A DNA stretch of 64,000 nucleotides from Yersinia rochesterensis. Its GTDB lineage: Bacteria; Pseudomonadota; Gammaproteobacteria; Enterobacterales; Enterobacteriaceae. The notes beneath the pieces are model-generated. The model was not told the origin of the DNA, did not search any database, and saw only the letters and a list, made by a program, of their open reading frames with translations. The DNA is taken from assembly GCF_003600645.1 (NCBI RefSeq), contig NZ_CP032482.1, positions 4,340,001 to 4,404,000 on the forward strand. The letters are read 5' to 3'. Numbering within the stretch: the stretch's first letter is position 1; the number at the start of each line of letters is the position of its first letter. Shown here in pieces: positions 37,385-46,846 of this stretch. A program made the translations under genes and the position numbers.

Positions 37385-39451
37385 ATGAAATATCTTACTT
37401 TCCCTCTGCTTCTGGTTTTGTCACCGGCAGTGATGGCGAACTGGTCACTGCCCCATTTCCCGGCTTTTACTGAACAAGACAGTGGCGTTTTCCTGAGTAG
37501 CAGCGCCCTAACAAAAGGGGAATACACCCTTAAATTTCATCAAGATAAACAGTGCTGGCAGCCCACCGGCCCAGTAAAATTGAATCAGACATTTTCGCTG
37601 CAGCCTTGCCAAAATCAGGCCGATATCCACTGGAAGCTGTTCCGCGATGGCCAATATCAGGTGCGGATTGATACCCGCAGCGGCACCCCCACACTCACTT
37701 TGAGCATCAAAGAGCCGGTGGCGGAAACCGTCAAAGTCGTAACACACAGTTGTCAGCGCTGGGACGGCAAACCGGTGACAATTGATGTCAGCAAAACCTT
37801 CGCTGAGGGGGAAATGGTGCGGGATTTCTACTCCGGGCAAACGACGAAAGTCTCCCTCGGTAAAATCACGCTGCAACCCACTCCCGAGAGCGGGGGCTTA
37901 TTGTTATTGGAATCAGCCCAAACCCAGCAAGCCGCGCCATTTAGTTGGCAAAATGCCACCGTCTATTTTGCCCTGACTGACCGCTTTAAAAACGGCAACC
38001 CCGACAATGACCATAGCTATGGCCGCCATGGCGATGGCATGGAGGAAATCGGCACTTTCCACGGCGGAGATTTGGCCGGATTAACAGAAAAACTTGATTA
38101 TCTTCAACAGATTGGAGTCAACGCACTGTGGATAACCTCCCCGCTAGAGCAAATCCACGGCTGGGTCGGCGGCGGTACCAAAGGTGATTTCCCACATTAT
38201 GCTTATCATGGTTATTACGGCCTGGATTGGTCACGTTTAGATGCCAATATGGGTACCGAACAAGATTTGCATAAACTGGTTGAGCAAGCCCATAAACGCG
38301 GCATTCGTATTCTATTTGATGTGGTAATGAACCATATGGGATATGCCACTCTGGCAGATATGCAAAGCTACCAATTCGGCTCGCTGTATCTGCAAGGCGA
38401 TTCGTTAGAAAAAACACTGGGCAAAAACTGGACTGACTGGACTCCTGGCAAAGGGCAAAACTGGCATAGTTTTAACGATTATATTAATTTCAGTGATAAA
38501 TCCGCCTGGGATAACTGGTGGGGCAAGAAGTGGATCCGCACTGATATTGGCGATTATGACTCCCCCGGTTATGACGATCTGACCATGTCGCTGGCTTTTC
38601 TGCCGGACATCAAAACAGAATCCACTCAAGCGAGTGGCTTGCCGGTGTTTTACCGCCATAAACCGGATACTGCCGCGCGGGAAATTGCTGGTGCCACTCC
38701 ACGTGATTATCTAACTCATTGGTTGAGCCAATGGGTTCGCGATTATGGTATCGACGGTTTTCGTGTAGACACCGCCAAGCATGTCGAGAAACCCGCCTGG
38801 CAACAACTAAAGCTGCAAAGCGCGGCGGCTCTGGCCGAGTGGAAAGCGGCTCACCCTGACCAAGCACTGGATGACTTGCCATTCTGGATGACGGGAGAAG
38901 CTTGGGGCCACGGGGTGATGAAAAGTGATTATTACCAAAATGGCTTCGATGCCATGATTAACTTTGATTTTCAGGATCAAGCTAAACAAGCGCTGGCGTG
39001 CTTCTCATCGATTGACGGCACCTATCAGCAAATGGCTGATAAACTGCAAGGTTTCAATGTGTTGAGTTATATTTCATCCCATGATACCCGGCTATTTTTT
39101 AAAGATGACGCGCAACAGTCATTGGTGAAACAGCAACGCGCGGGCGACCTGCTGCTACTGGCTCCAGGGGCGGTGCAAATTTTCTATGGTGATGAAAGCG
39201 GGCGAGAATTTGGCCCAACCGGCTCAGACCCATTGCAGGGAACCCGATCAGATATGAACTGGGATGAACTGACGGGTGAAAAAGGTGCGCTGTTGGCGCA
39301 TTGGCAAAAAGTCAGTCAGTTCCGCGCTCGCCATCCGGCCATTGGTGCTGGTGTGCAGCAATCGCAACAAACTGCTGATTACTATGCTTTTAGCCGCCAA
39401 CATCAAGGTGATAAAGTCTTGGTCGTTTGGGTTGGCGACAAAAAAGAGTAA
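37385..39451 (+). CDS. malS: Periplasmic alpha-amylase MalS
   Basis: MalS hydrolyses maltodextrins in the periplasm. The 688-residue product has a signal peptide (KYLTFPLLLVLSPAVMA, cut near residue 18). An N-terminal beta domain precedes a GH13 barrel. Catalytic residues by motif are Asp462 (GFRVDTAKH), Glu505 (MTGEAWGHG) and Asp567 (SSHDTR). Several Cys are present, in keeping with the known disulfides. AAGGAAG precedes the ATG. MalT-box-like sites lie upstream, and a CTTCCTACCG/CGGTAGGAAG hairpin (39477-39507) follows the stop. Confidence 0.95.
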   Translation: MKYLTFPLLLVLSPAVMANWSLPHFPAFTEQDSGVFLSSSALTKGEYTLKFHQDKQCWQPTGPVKLNQTFSLQPCQNQADIHWKLFRDGQYQVRIDTRSGTPTLTLSIKEPVAETVKVVTHSCQRWDGKPVTIDVSKTFAEGEMVRDFYSGQTTKVSLGKITLQPTPESGGLLLLESAQTQQAAPFSWQNATVYFALTDRFKNGNPDNDHSYGRHGDGMEEIGTFHGGDLAGLTEKLDYLQQIGVNALWITSPLEQIHGWVGGGTKGDFPHYAYHGYYGLDWSRLDANMGTEQDLHKLVEQAHKRGIRILFDVVMNHMGYATLADMQSYQFGSLYLQGDSLEKTLGKNWTDWTPGKGQNWHSFNDYINFSDKSAWDNWWGKKWIRTDIGDYDSPGYDDLTMSLAFLPDIKTESTQASGLPVFYRHKPDTAAREIAGATPRDYLTHWLSQWVRDYGIDGFRVDTAKHVEKPAWQQLKLQSAAALAEWKAAHPDQALDDLPFWMTGEAWGHGVMKSDYYQNGFDAMINFDFQDQAKQALACFSSIDGTYQQMADKLQGFNVLSYISSHDTRLFFKDDAQQSLVKQQRAGDLLLLAPGAVQIFYGDESGREFGPTGSDPLQGTRSDMNWDELTGEKGALLAHWQKVSQFRARHPAIGAGVQQSQQTADYYAFSRQHQGDKVLVVWVGDKKE

Positions 39452-39585
39452 TTAAGTATATTATTTCGAAATAACACTTCCTACCGATATTTTCGCGCGG
39501 TAGGAAGAAACCTTTCCGCATTGCGTCCGTTTTTATCTGCGAGTATGGTAGTTGTTCACTTACGGATAACAATAAATTTTCATTT

Positions 39586-40839
39586 ATGAAGTTTTCACTT
39601 TTCGGCGACAAATTCACCCGCTACGCGGGCATTACCAGATTGATGGACGACCTCAACGACGGCCTGAGAACCCCAGGTTCTATCATGCTTGGCGGCGGTA
39701 ATCCGGCACATATTCCTGAAATGGATGCTTACTTTCAGCAACTTTGTCAGGACATGCTGGAAAGCGGGAAGCTGACCGAGGCGTTGTGCAATTACGATGG
39801 GCCACAAGGCAAAGATTTACTGCTGAAAGCATTGGCAACAATGCTGCAAGATGAGCTGGGTTGGCAAATTGAGCCACAGAACATTGCACTGACAAATGGC
39901 AGTCAAAGCGCGTTTTTCTACTTATTTAATCTCTTCGCTGGCCGCTATGCCGATGGCACCCGTCGGCGGGTATTATTCCCACTGGCACCAGAGTATCTCG
40001 GATATGCCGACGCGGGCCTCGACGAAGATTTATTCGTCTCCGCCAAGCCCAATATTGAGCTACTGCCCGAAGGGCAATTCAAATATCACGTCGATTTTGA
40101 GCATCTCAATATTACTGATGATATTGGCCTGATATGCGTCTCGCGGCCCACCAACCCGACCGGGAATGTGATTACTGACGATGAGTTAATCGGCCTTGAT
40201 GTTATTGCTCAGCAACGTGGTATTCCGTTATTGATTGATAACGCTTATGGCGTGCCATTCCCCGGCATTATCTTTACCGATGCGACCCCACTGTGGAACC
40301 CGAATATCATTCTGTGCATGAGCTTGTCGAAGCTGGGCCTGCCGGGTTCGCGCTGCGGGATTGTGATTGCCGATGAGAAAGTCATTTCGGCGCTCACCAA
40401 TATGAATGGCATTATCAGTCTGTCACCGGGCAGCATGGGGCCAGCTATTGCTGCCGAAATGATTGCGCGCGGGGATTTGCTGCGTTTATCCAAAGAGGTC
40501 ATCCGGCCATTCTATTTTGAGCGGGTACAGCAAACTATTGCTATCCTGCGCAAATACTTACCGCCGGAGCGCTGCTTGATCCACAAACCGGAAGGGGCGA
40601 TATTCCTCTGGCTGTGGTTTAAAGATTTGCCGATCAGCACTGAACTGCTGTATCAGCGCCTGAAAAAGCGCGGTGTGTTGATGGTGCCGGGCCACTATTT
40701 CTTCCCCGGTCTGGAATATGATTGGCCGCATACCCATCAATGCATGCGGATGAATTATGTTCCAGCACCGGAAGATATCGAAAAGGGTGTGGCAATTCTG
40801 GCCGAAGAGGTTGAGCGGGCGTTTCAGGAAGCAAAGTGA
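39586..40839 (+). CDS. avtA: Valine-pyruvate aminotransferase
   Basis: AvtA (transaminase C) is a fold-type I PLP enzyme that makes valine from 2-ketoisovalerate with alanine as amino donor. The product is 417 residues. The start MKFSLFGDKFTRYAGITRLMDDL is typical, and the PLP lysine lies in CMSLSKLGLPGSRCGI. It follows malS in the same direction, as in E. coli, but with a 134 bp gap and its own likely promoter. Confidence 0.96.
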   Translation: MKFSLFGDKFTRYAGITRLMDDLNDGLRTPGSIMLGGGNPAHIPEMDAYFQQLCQDMLESGKLTEALCNYDGPQGKDLLLKALATMLQDELGWQIEPQNIALTNGSQSAFFYLFNLFAGRYADGTRRRVLFPLAPEYLGYADAGLDEDLFVSAKPNIELLPEGQFKYHVDFEHLNITDDIGLICVSRPTNPTGNVITDDELIGLDVIAQQRGIPLLIDNAYGVPFPGIIFTDATPLWNPNIILCMSLSKLGLPGSRCGIVIADEKVISALTNMNGIISLSPGSMGPAIAAEMIARGDLLRLSKEVIRPFYFERVQQTIAILRKYLPPERCLIHKPEGAIFLWLWFKDLPISTELLYQRLKKRGVLMVPGHYFFPGLEYDWPHTHQCMRMNYVPAPEDIEKGVAILAEEVERAFQEAK

Positions 40840-40861
40840 TTGGCTGAGAATAAATAGCTAA

Positions 40862-40895
40862 GGGCCGCTTATTCGGCGGCCCTCAGTTTTATTTT
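40862..40895 (+). terminator. Terminator between avtA and yidE
   Basis: GGGCCGC (40862-40868) pairs with GCGGCCC (40876-40882) and is followed by TCAGTTTTATTTT. It can serve avtA and perhaps the convergent yidE. Confidence 0.8.
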
Positions 40896-40955
40896 AAAAC
40901 CATCTCAAAGTTATTATCTAACCCAACGTCACTATCTAACCCAAGGTCATTAGCG

Positions 40956-42617
40956 TCACATAGTTGTCCAAAACAATACGGCCAATATCTGCGGCGACAT
41001 GATTCGTAAGAACATCGCCAGCGGGTAAACTGTTGCATAAGACAGTGCCGCTGCACCACTGGTCGGATGCAGACCATTGGCAAAAGCCAGCGCCGGTGGA
41101 TCGGTCATTGAACCGGCTAACATGCCGCACAATGTCAGGTAGTTCATCTTAGCCAACATACGCGCTAAAATCCCCACTGTTAGCAATGGAATTCCGGTAA
41201 TCATCGCCCCGTAGCCAATCCACGCCAGCCCATCACCATTCACCAAAGTATTGATAAAATCACCGCCTGACTTCAGCCCGACCACTGACAAGAACAATAC
41301 AATTCCCAGTTCACGCAGTGCCAGGTTGGCACTCGGCGGCATAAACCAATACAGTTTTCCGATGCTGCCAATACGCCCCAGAATAAGTGCGACAACCAGC
41401 GGGCCACCCGCCAAACCCAGACGTAAAGCCGCAGGGAACCCCGGAATAAAGAGCGGAATTGACCCTAACAACACCCCCAGACCGACACCGATAAATACCG
41501 GAAGCATCTGAACTTGCTGTAGTTTCTGTTGCGCATTACCGACAACAGCAGATACCGCCTCAATAGATTCCGGGCGGCCGACCAGATTAAGAATGTCACC
41601 AAATTGCAGGCTGGCACTATTACTGGCAACCAGTTCAATGCCCGCACGGTTTAAGCGGGTAATGGCCACGTCATACTTCTGCTTCAGATTAAGGTCGCGG
41701 ATTTTTTTACCCAGCACCGCCTCATTGGTCACCACCACTCGGGCAGTTTGCAATGCCGTACCGGCGGTAGATAAGGTGACATCCACCTCTTCCCCGACCA
41801 CCAGCCGTACTTTCTCCAAAGCTTCGCGCTGCCCGACCAAATGTAGATAATCGCCCAGTTCAATCACTGTGGCCGACAACGGCACCATCAGTAAGTCACC
41901 GCGTTTCAAGCGGGAACAGACCACTTCATCACTGTTGAGCAGCGGCACATCTTGTACGGATAGCCCATGCAGATTAGGGTTACGAACCGCCACATTCATA
42001 GTTTGCAGCAACTCGCGGTTCTGCCCGTGGCTACTATCAAACTCTTTCGCTTCGCGATCGATATTGATTTTAAAGAATAAACGAATCAGCCACATCACCA
42101 GCAAAATACCGCAAATGCCGAATGGATAGGCCATGGCATAACCCATCCCCATTTGGCTGACCAATTGCGGTGGCGAGCCTAAATCAGTGAGGATTTGCTG
42201 CGCCGCCCCGAGAGCCGGGGTGTTGGTGACTGCACCTGAAAATATGCCCAAAATGATAGGCAGCGGCACAGCAAACAACTTATGGATAATTGCGGTCACT
42301 AACCCGCCGACAATCACCATCAGAATAGCAAAGCTGTTAAGCCGCAACCCCGAGACCCGCAGTGAGGAGAAGAACCCCGGCCCCACCTGAATGCCGATGG
42401 TATAAACAAACAGAATCAGGCCAAATTCCTGAATGAAGTGCAGCATGTCCCCATTGAGAACTAATTGATAAGTTTGTGCAAAATGGCCCACGATAATGCC
42501 GCCAAATAACACCCCGCCGATACCTAACCCCACACCATAGATTTTCCAATTACCGATCCATAACCCCAATACGGCGACCAGCGCCAACATACTGACGGTA
42601 AGGGCGATAGCACTCAT
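40956..42617 (-). CDS. yidE: YidE/AspT family putative transporter
   Basis: This 553-residue inner-membrane protein has two hydrophobic halves (AspT/YidE/YbjL duplication domains) around two central TrkA-C (RCK-C) domains, approximately residues 190-380. N-terminal helices include the [18 protein letters not shown] motif. Length and sequence match E. coli YidE, which has no proven substrate. GGAAG precedes the ATG. It lies next to ibpB-ibpA on the same strand, as in E. coli. Confidence 0.93.
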   Translation of the reverse strand: MSAIALTVSMLALVAVLGLWIGNWKIYGVGLGIGGVLFGGIIVGHFAQTYQLVLNGDMLHFIQEFGLILFVYTIGIQVGPGFFSSLRVSGLRLNSFAILMVIVGGLVTAIIHKLFAVPLPIILGIFSGAVTNTPALGAAQQILTDLGSPPQLVSQMGMGYAMAYPFGICGILLVMWLIRLFFKINIDREAKEFDSSHGQNRELLQTMNVAVRNPNLHGLSVQDVPLLNSDEVVCSRLKRGDLLMVPLSATVIELGDYLHLVGQREALEKVRLVVGEEVDVTLSTAGTALQTARVVVTNEAVLGKKIRDLNLKQKYDVAITRLNRAGIELVASNSASLQFGDILNLVGRPESIEAVSAVVGNAQQKLQQVQMLPVFIGVGLGVLLGSIPLFIPGFPAALRLGLAGGPLVVALILGRIGSIGKLYWFMPPSANLALRELGIVLFLSVVGLKSGGDFINTLVNGDGLAWIGYGAMITGIPLLTVGILARMLAKMNYLTLCGMLAGSMTDPPALAFANGLHPTSGAAALSYATVYPLAMFLRIMSPQILAVLFWTTM

Positions 42618-42756
42618 AAATCACTTCCTTGCCTAAGTTTAAAAACTGGCGGCCATGTGGAATCTCATTTGGGTCAGTCATGGCCTTAAATTCCTACAAT
42701 TAGTAAGGATTCTGTCAGAAGGGGAAATGATTGACTGTGGGATACACCACAAAATG

Positions 42757-42784
42757 CACCGGAGAGTGGGGAAACTCTCCGGTG
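42757..42784. repeat. Perfect 10-bp inverted repeat in the yidE-ibpB spacer
   Basis: CACCGGAGAG (42757-42766) and CTCTCCGGTG (42775-42784) flank an 8-base loop. An A run follows on the plus strand and CATTTTG on the minus strand, so it may be a weak terminator for the ibp operon. Confidence 0.6.
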
Positions 42785-42804
42785 AAAAAACAAACACGGA
42801 AACT

Positions 42805-42931
42805 TATACCCAAATTAATTGGCGTTGCAGCGAGGCAGCAAGTGAACGAGTCCCGATGAGCTTACTCCAGTAAGTGATTCGGGTGAGGAAATGCCGCGAA
42901 CAAAGCTGCGGCGTCAAGTAAGAAGGGTATA
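42805..42931 (+). repeat. ERIC element (127 bp) between yidE and ibpB
   Basis: TATACCC at the left and GGGTATA at the right bound a 127-bp unit with the core GAGCTTACTCCAGTAAGTGA. The right third (GCCGCGAACAAAGCTGCGGC) differs from the element at 10355. A further inverted repeat CGGTACCCCA/TGGGGTACCG (42933-42955) lies next to it, just after ibpB. Confidence 0.88.
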
Positions 42932-42965
42932 TCGGTACCCCAGTGTGGGGTACCGAACATCATAA

Positions 42966-43439
42966 CTACTGCTGTTCAGATTGCTCAGTTGCCGCCGGAT
43001 TATCTAATACCTGGTGCTCTTGTGGAGCAGCACTGCCAATGCTAATACGCTGTGGTTGCAGCGCTTCTGGCACTTGGCGCAACAGATCAATATGCAGCAG
43101 ACCGTTTTCGAATTGAGCATTATCAACATTCAGATGCTCTGCCAGCGTAAAGGTCAATGAGAACTCTTTATGAACCAAGCCTTGATGCAGGTATTCAACC
43201 TGTTTTTCAGCTGGTGCAGGCTTACCGCGAACAGTCAAACGCGGGCCTTCAACTTCAATATCCAGCTCACTCTGTTTAAAACCGGCTAATGCCAGTGAGA
43301 TGCGATAATGGTTATCGTCAGTTTTCTCAATATTGTATGGCGGGAATCCCTGAGAATCCTGACCGCCCTGCATTGAGTTGGCTAATTTATCAAAACCAAT
43401 CCACTGACGAAGCAAAGGTGACAAATCATAATTACGCAT
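42966..43439 (-). CDS. ibpB: Small heat shock protein IbpB
   Basis: IbpB is an Hsp20-type holdase that binds aggregating proteins together with IbpA and hands them to ClpB/DnaK. The product is 157 residues with a central alpha-crystallin domain ([18 protein letters not shown] to GLLHIDLLR). The C-terminal IxI-like motif appears in PQRISIGSA, followed by a Gln/Glu-rich tail longer than usual. It is the second gene of ibpAB, with a 185 bp intercistronic region that could carry its own thermosensor. Confidence 0.95.
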   Translation of the reverse strand: MRNYDLSPLLRQWIGFDKLANSMQGGQDSQGFPPYNIEKTDDNHYRISLALAGFKQSELDIEVEGPRLTVRGKPAPAEKQVEYLHQGLVHKEFSLTFTLAEHLNVDNAQFENGLLHIDLLRQVPEALQPQRISIGSAAPQEHQVLDNPAATEQSEQQ

Positions 43440-43440
43440 A

Positions 43441-43475
43441 GATATAACTCCTTCTGAGAAGCGAGATAAGATAAT
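43441..43475 (-). promoter_or_regulatory. ROSE-like leader of ibpB
   Basis: On the minus strand, TCGCTTCT lies just upstream of the AAGGAG ribosome site with a short loop (CAG) between. U(U/C)GCU pairing with the ribosome site is the ROSE thermometer hallmark. Only local pairing was checked by eye. Confidence 0.5.
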
Positions 43476-43624
43476 AAACAGTCACGAATTAGCGATATAA
43501 AAAACCTGAACGCAAGATACTGGCGTTATATTATTTCTCGCTATCAATCCGTGACTGGTCAGCCCCCGATTACGGCAGGCTAAACTCCGTTAAATAATGT
43601 AAATAACTTACACTGTTAAGTAGA

Positions 43625-44038
43625 TTACTTAATTTCAATACGGCGTGGTTTTAAACTTTCCGGTACCAAACGCTCAAGGTCGATATACAGCAAGCCATTC
43701 ACTAAATTGGCACCTTTAATTTTAATATGCTCCGCCAACTGGAATTTACGCTCGAAGTTACGCTCAGCGATACCCTGATACAAATAGGTGCGCTGCGCTG
43801 GCTCATTGGCATGAGAACCACGTATAATCAACAGGTTATCTTGTGTAACAATCTCCAATTCCTGCTCAGCAAAACCTGCCACCGCGATCGCGATGCGGTA
43901 GTTATTTTCGTCGACTAACTCGACGTTATAAGGAGGATAACCGCCATTACTTTGGTTCTGGCCGGATTCTAAAAGATTGAACAACCGGTCGAAACCGATA
44001 GCTGAACGATACAGTGGTGCAAGCTCGGAATTACGCAT
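43625..44038 (-). CDS. ibpA: Small heat shock protein IbpA
   Basis: IbpA is the partner sHsp of IbpB. The product is 137 residues, the usual length. The N-terminal start [23 protein letters not shown] is the family signature. The alpha-crystallin domain runs to [13 protein letters not shown], and the C-terminal IxI-type motif is in PRRIEIK. A heat-shock promoter and a ROSE-like leader lie upstream. yidQ is divergent beyond the spacer. Confidence 0.96.
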   Translation of the reverse strand: MRNSELAPLYRSAIGFDRLFNLLESGQNQSNGGYPPYNVELVDENNYRIAIAVAGFAEQELEIVTQDNLLIIRGSHANEPAQRTYLYQGIAERNFERKFQLAEHIKIKGANLVNGLLYIDLERLVPESLKPRRIEIK

Positions 44039-44044
44039 AAAAAC

Positions 44045-44100
44045 TGCCTCCTAAATATATTAGCAAGGGTGTTATCATATTTTGTATTAAGCCTTCCACT
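44045..44100 (-). promoter_or_regulatory. ROSE-like RNA thermometer in the ibpA leader
   Basis: On the minus strand, CTTGCTAATATATTTAGGAGG places the ROSE motif TTGCT (44066-44062) opposite the strong AGGAGG ribosome site (44052-44047). ROSE control of ibpA is established in E. coli. Confidence 0.7.
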
Positions 44101-44157
44101 ATGGACAGGCTTATGGCCCGAATACCCTGTCGGCGTATTCTCTCTGGCCTGATAATA

Positions 44158-44185
44158 AAGTGGGACCGGTATTTTTCTTTTCAAG
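44158..44185 (-). promoter_or_regulatory. Sigma-32 heat-shock promoter of ibpAB
   Basis: CTTGAA (44185-44180), a 14-15-base spacer and TCCCACTT form a good match to CTTGAA/CCCCATNT on the minus strand. It lies about 120-145 bp upstream of the ibpA start, leaving room for the thermometer leader. Confidence 0.7.
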
Positions 44186-44420
44186 AGCAAAACAAAAAAT
44201 TTTTTCGTGGAAAATATCCCAATAAGACGTTTATGACTCTAATTATTCGATAAATGCGCTGTTATAACTTACACTTAGCTCAAGTTACCCACAAGATTGA
44301 ATTTTTGACCATAGGAACTGTCTGTAAGGTAGTGTAAAAATCATGTCAAAACCTGACACTGTTTGCTGGCTTATCGCGGTAACTTGTTACTCCCCGGTAG
44401 AATGAGAGCTGAATAAAATA

Positions 44421-44759
44421 ATGAAAAATACAGTTATCCCTTTTGTTATCGGCTGTTCGCTGCTGTTGTCCGGCGGTTGTTCCAGTATTATGACGCACAC
44501 CAGCAGCAGCCAGGGCTATTACTCCGGCACGGCTGCCAATGTGGCGATGCTCAAAGATGATAATACCGGTTGGGCGCTGCGCCCCTTATTGGCAGTGGAC
44601 CTGCCTTTCTCTGCGGTGATGGACACCCTGCTCCTGCCATATGATTATTTACGTTCTGACAACGAAGATAAAATGGCCAACTCCCCACGCGAGCGTATCC
44701 GTCAGTCAGAAGCGCAGAATCCGCCAACCGTGCCTCCTGCTGCTACCCCGCTACCATGA
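44421..44759 (+). CDS. yidQ: YceK/YidQ family lipoprotein (DUF1375)
   Basis: This 112-residue predicted lipoprotein has a signal segment ending LLLSGGC, with the lipidated Cys at about residue 20. The mature part holds the family block YYSGTAANVAML and ALRPLLAVDLPFSAVMDTLLLPYD. Its position, divergent from ibpA and convergent with yidR, is as in E. coli. Function is unknown. Confidence 0.92.
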   Translation: MKNTVIPFVIGCSLLLSGGCSSIMTHTSSSQGYYSGTAANVAMLKDDNTGWALRPLLAVDLPFSAVMDTLLLPYDYLRSDNEDKMANSPRERIRQSEAQNPPTVPPAATPLP

Positions 44760-44760
44760 T

Positions 44761-46074
44761 CTAGCCAACATCCACGGTAACTATATTCAGGGTAACTATA
44801 TCCACAGTAAATAGTTGCGCCAACCCGTCGATTTCCCGCATAAACGCGACTTTGGTGCCATCAGGTGAAAACACCACGGCATCCGCCAGTGGTGCAATTG
44901 CGCTCCGGGTGGTCAATCGCTGTAACCGACCGGTGGCACTATCACACTGCATCACACTGTTATCACACACAAATGCCAAACTGTGCCCTTGTGGATGCCA
45001 ACTAAACGCCGACTGAATCCCCTGCTCCGTGAAGGTCAGTTGCCGTGGTTCGCCACCATTCGGTGAAACCAACCACAACTGCACCACACCCTGATCATCT
45101 TTCATTAAACAAGCAATGGCACTGCCGTCAGGTGAAGTGCGCAGCCAATGCCGTGGACTGGTCGCCAACCCAGGAAAACGCTTGTCGGCCGTGAAGGTTA
45201 TCCGCCGCTGGCTGACACCTGCTGGTGGCGCGGGCAAGGTAGTTGGCGTTCCCTCAAGTGGCGCAGTTCCGGCGCGGGCGTAATCCCTGTCATGCGGCGG
45301 TAAATCAACAATAAAGACTTCCGGGATTTTTTCTCCCTGCGCCGAAAGTGTGTCGCCAATAAATGCCAATGCCCAACGCTGGCGAGTGCCATCCGCTTTC
45401 AGATAGCCCTGAACGCCCACCCAGCCCTCTTCATAAGCGCGGTTTATTTGGTCACTGCCCGCCAGGGGCTTGGGAGTGGTTCGAGTCACTAACACACAGA
45501 AATGGCTGCCATCATATTCACGCGGATGTTGCTTGGGCGGATTAACCCCCTGCAAAGGCAGGGCAACGCCGACATTGCGGCAATCCAGCGCGGGATCCCA
45601 TTCATGCAGCACATGGTCGTTATAAGTAAAACTCAGACGGCTGCCGTCAGGACTGAAAACATGCACATGGCTGCCACCGCGCAATGCGCCGGGAGTATAT
45701 GGCGCGGTGATGTCCATCGCATCCAATGTTACCGCCAGTTCTCTGTCCGGCTCAGTGACAATCACCCCTCGCCGGTGATGGAAATCATAATGCCAGTGAT
45801 TATCTGGGTGCTCCGGGCCATGGATAAAGACATAGCGGGCGGGTTTATCAGGGCTTACCGTCACCACCCCGACATGCGCACCATGCTGAGCACGATAAAT
45901 GACTTCAATATCACCGGTTATACAATTTACCCGCTCAATGGTTAAACCACTAAACGTACTGCCGTTAGGCCGCACATCATATGCCAGCCATTGGCTATCC
46001 GGCGTCCAAACATTGATATTAGTGAGTTGATGACCTCTGGGATCAAAAGTGAGTTGCTGTTCCTGCAAGGCCAT
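44761..46074 (-). CDS. yidR: YidR-like TolB-type beta-propeller protein (DUF3748)
   Basis: The 437-residue protein has repeated WD/TolB-like blades: TPDSQWLAYDVRPNG, SPDGSRLSFTYNDH, SPDGSAIACLMKD, SWHPQGHSLAFVCD and SPDGTKVAFMREI. No signal peptide is seen in this reading, so it is likely cytoplasmic. It matches E. coli YidR; its function is unknown. It starts 153 bp from the divergent YheO-like gene. Confidence 0.88.
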   Translation of the reverse strand: MALQEQQLTFDPRGHQLTNINVWTPDSQWLAYDVRPNGSTFSGLTIERVNCITGDIEVIYRAQHGAHVGVVTVSPDKPARYVFIHGPEHPDNHWHYDFHHRRGVIVTEPDRELAVTLDAMDITAPYTPGALRGGSHVHVFSPDGSRLSFTYNDHVLHEWDPALDCRNVGVALPLQGVNPPKQHPREYDGSHFCVLVTRTTPKPLAGSDQINRAYEEGWVGVQGYLKADGTRQRWALAFIGDTLSAQGEKIPEVFIVDLPPHDRDYARAGTAPLEGTPTTLPAPPAGVSQRRITFTADKRFPGLATSPRHWLRTSPDGSAIACLMKDDQGVVQLWLVSPNGGEPRQLTFTEQGIQSAFSWHPQGHSLAFVCDNSVMQCDSATGRLQRLTTRSAIAPLADAVVFSPDGTKVAFMREIDGLAQLFTVDIVTLNIVTVDVG

Positions 46075-46227
46075 GCTGGCTCCGGACGCGATTACGCTGA
46101 TAATGATTCATTATGCTGAATTATATCATCCTCATATCTTATTACTGTAAGCCCAGTCAGCAATAAACTGTCGCGATTTAGAAGAAATAGTCTAATATAG
46201 ATTTTTTATTCTAAACAAAAGTTCTCT

Positions 46228-46830
46228 ATGCTTAGCCGATACCAGCCCATTGCCGATGCGATAGCCACACTTTTCTCTCCTTATGCGGAAGTTGCCCTCC
46301 ACGACTTAGCCAGCCAAACACTGGTTTATATCGCGAATAACTATTCACAGCGGGAATTGGGGGAAGACTCCAACCTCAGCGACCTGCAATTTGATCAACA
46401 CTCGCAGGTGATTGGCCCTTACCAAAAGCGCAACTGGGATGGCCGCCAACTGCGCTCCATCAGCACTGTGCTGCGGGATGACCATGGGCAACCTATCGGG
46501 CTGCTGTGCATCAATCTGGACATTACTGTCTTTGAAAGTGCCAAAGCGGCACTGGATATATTCCTGTCGGGCCATCAAATGCAACCGCAGCCTGATGTGC
46601 TGTTCCAGGATGACTGGCAGGAGCGCATCAATACTTACATACACCACTGGCTGCAACAGCAAAAACTCACTCTGGCGACATTGAACAATGTTAACCGCCG
46701 AAAGTTGATTGAGGCACTTTACCAACAGGGAGCATTTAACGGCAAAAATGCTGCTGGCTATGTCGCAAAAATCCTTAACATCGCCCGTGCCACTGTTTAT
46801 AACCAACTAAAAAATATAAAAAATACATAA
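46228..46830 (+). CDS. YheO-like PAS/HTH transcriptional regulator
   Basis: The 200-residue protein has an N-terminal YheO-type PAS domain (roughly residues 5-115, with RYQPIADAIATLFSPYAEVALHDL and GQPIGLLCINLDIT). A C-terminal helix-turn-helix ends in GYVAKILNIARATVYNQLKNI. It begins a tight cluster with a PLP dehydratase (16 bp downstream) and an ornithine-cyclodeaminase-like gene, so it most likely controls them in response to their substrate. Confidence 0.85.
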   Translation: MLSRYQPIADAIATLFSPYAEVALHDLASQTLVYIANNYSQRELGEDSNLSDLQFDQHSQVIGPYQKRNWDGRQLRSISTVLRDDHGQPIGLLCINLDITVFESAKAALDIFLSGHQMQPQPDVLFQDDWQERINTYIHHWLQQQKLTLATLNNVNRRKLIEALYQQGAFNGKNAAGYVAKILNIARATVYNQLKNIKNT

Positions 46831-46846
46831 ACTTAAAGGAATTAAC

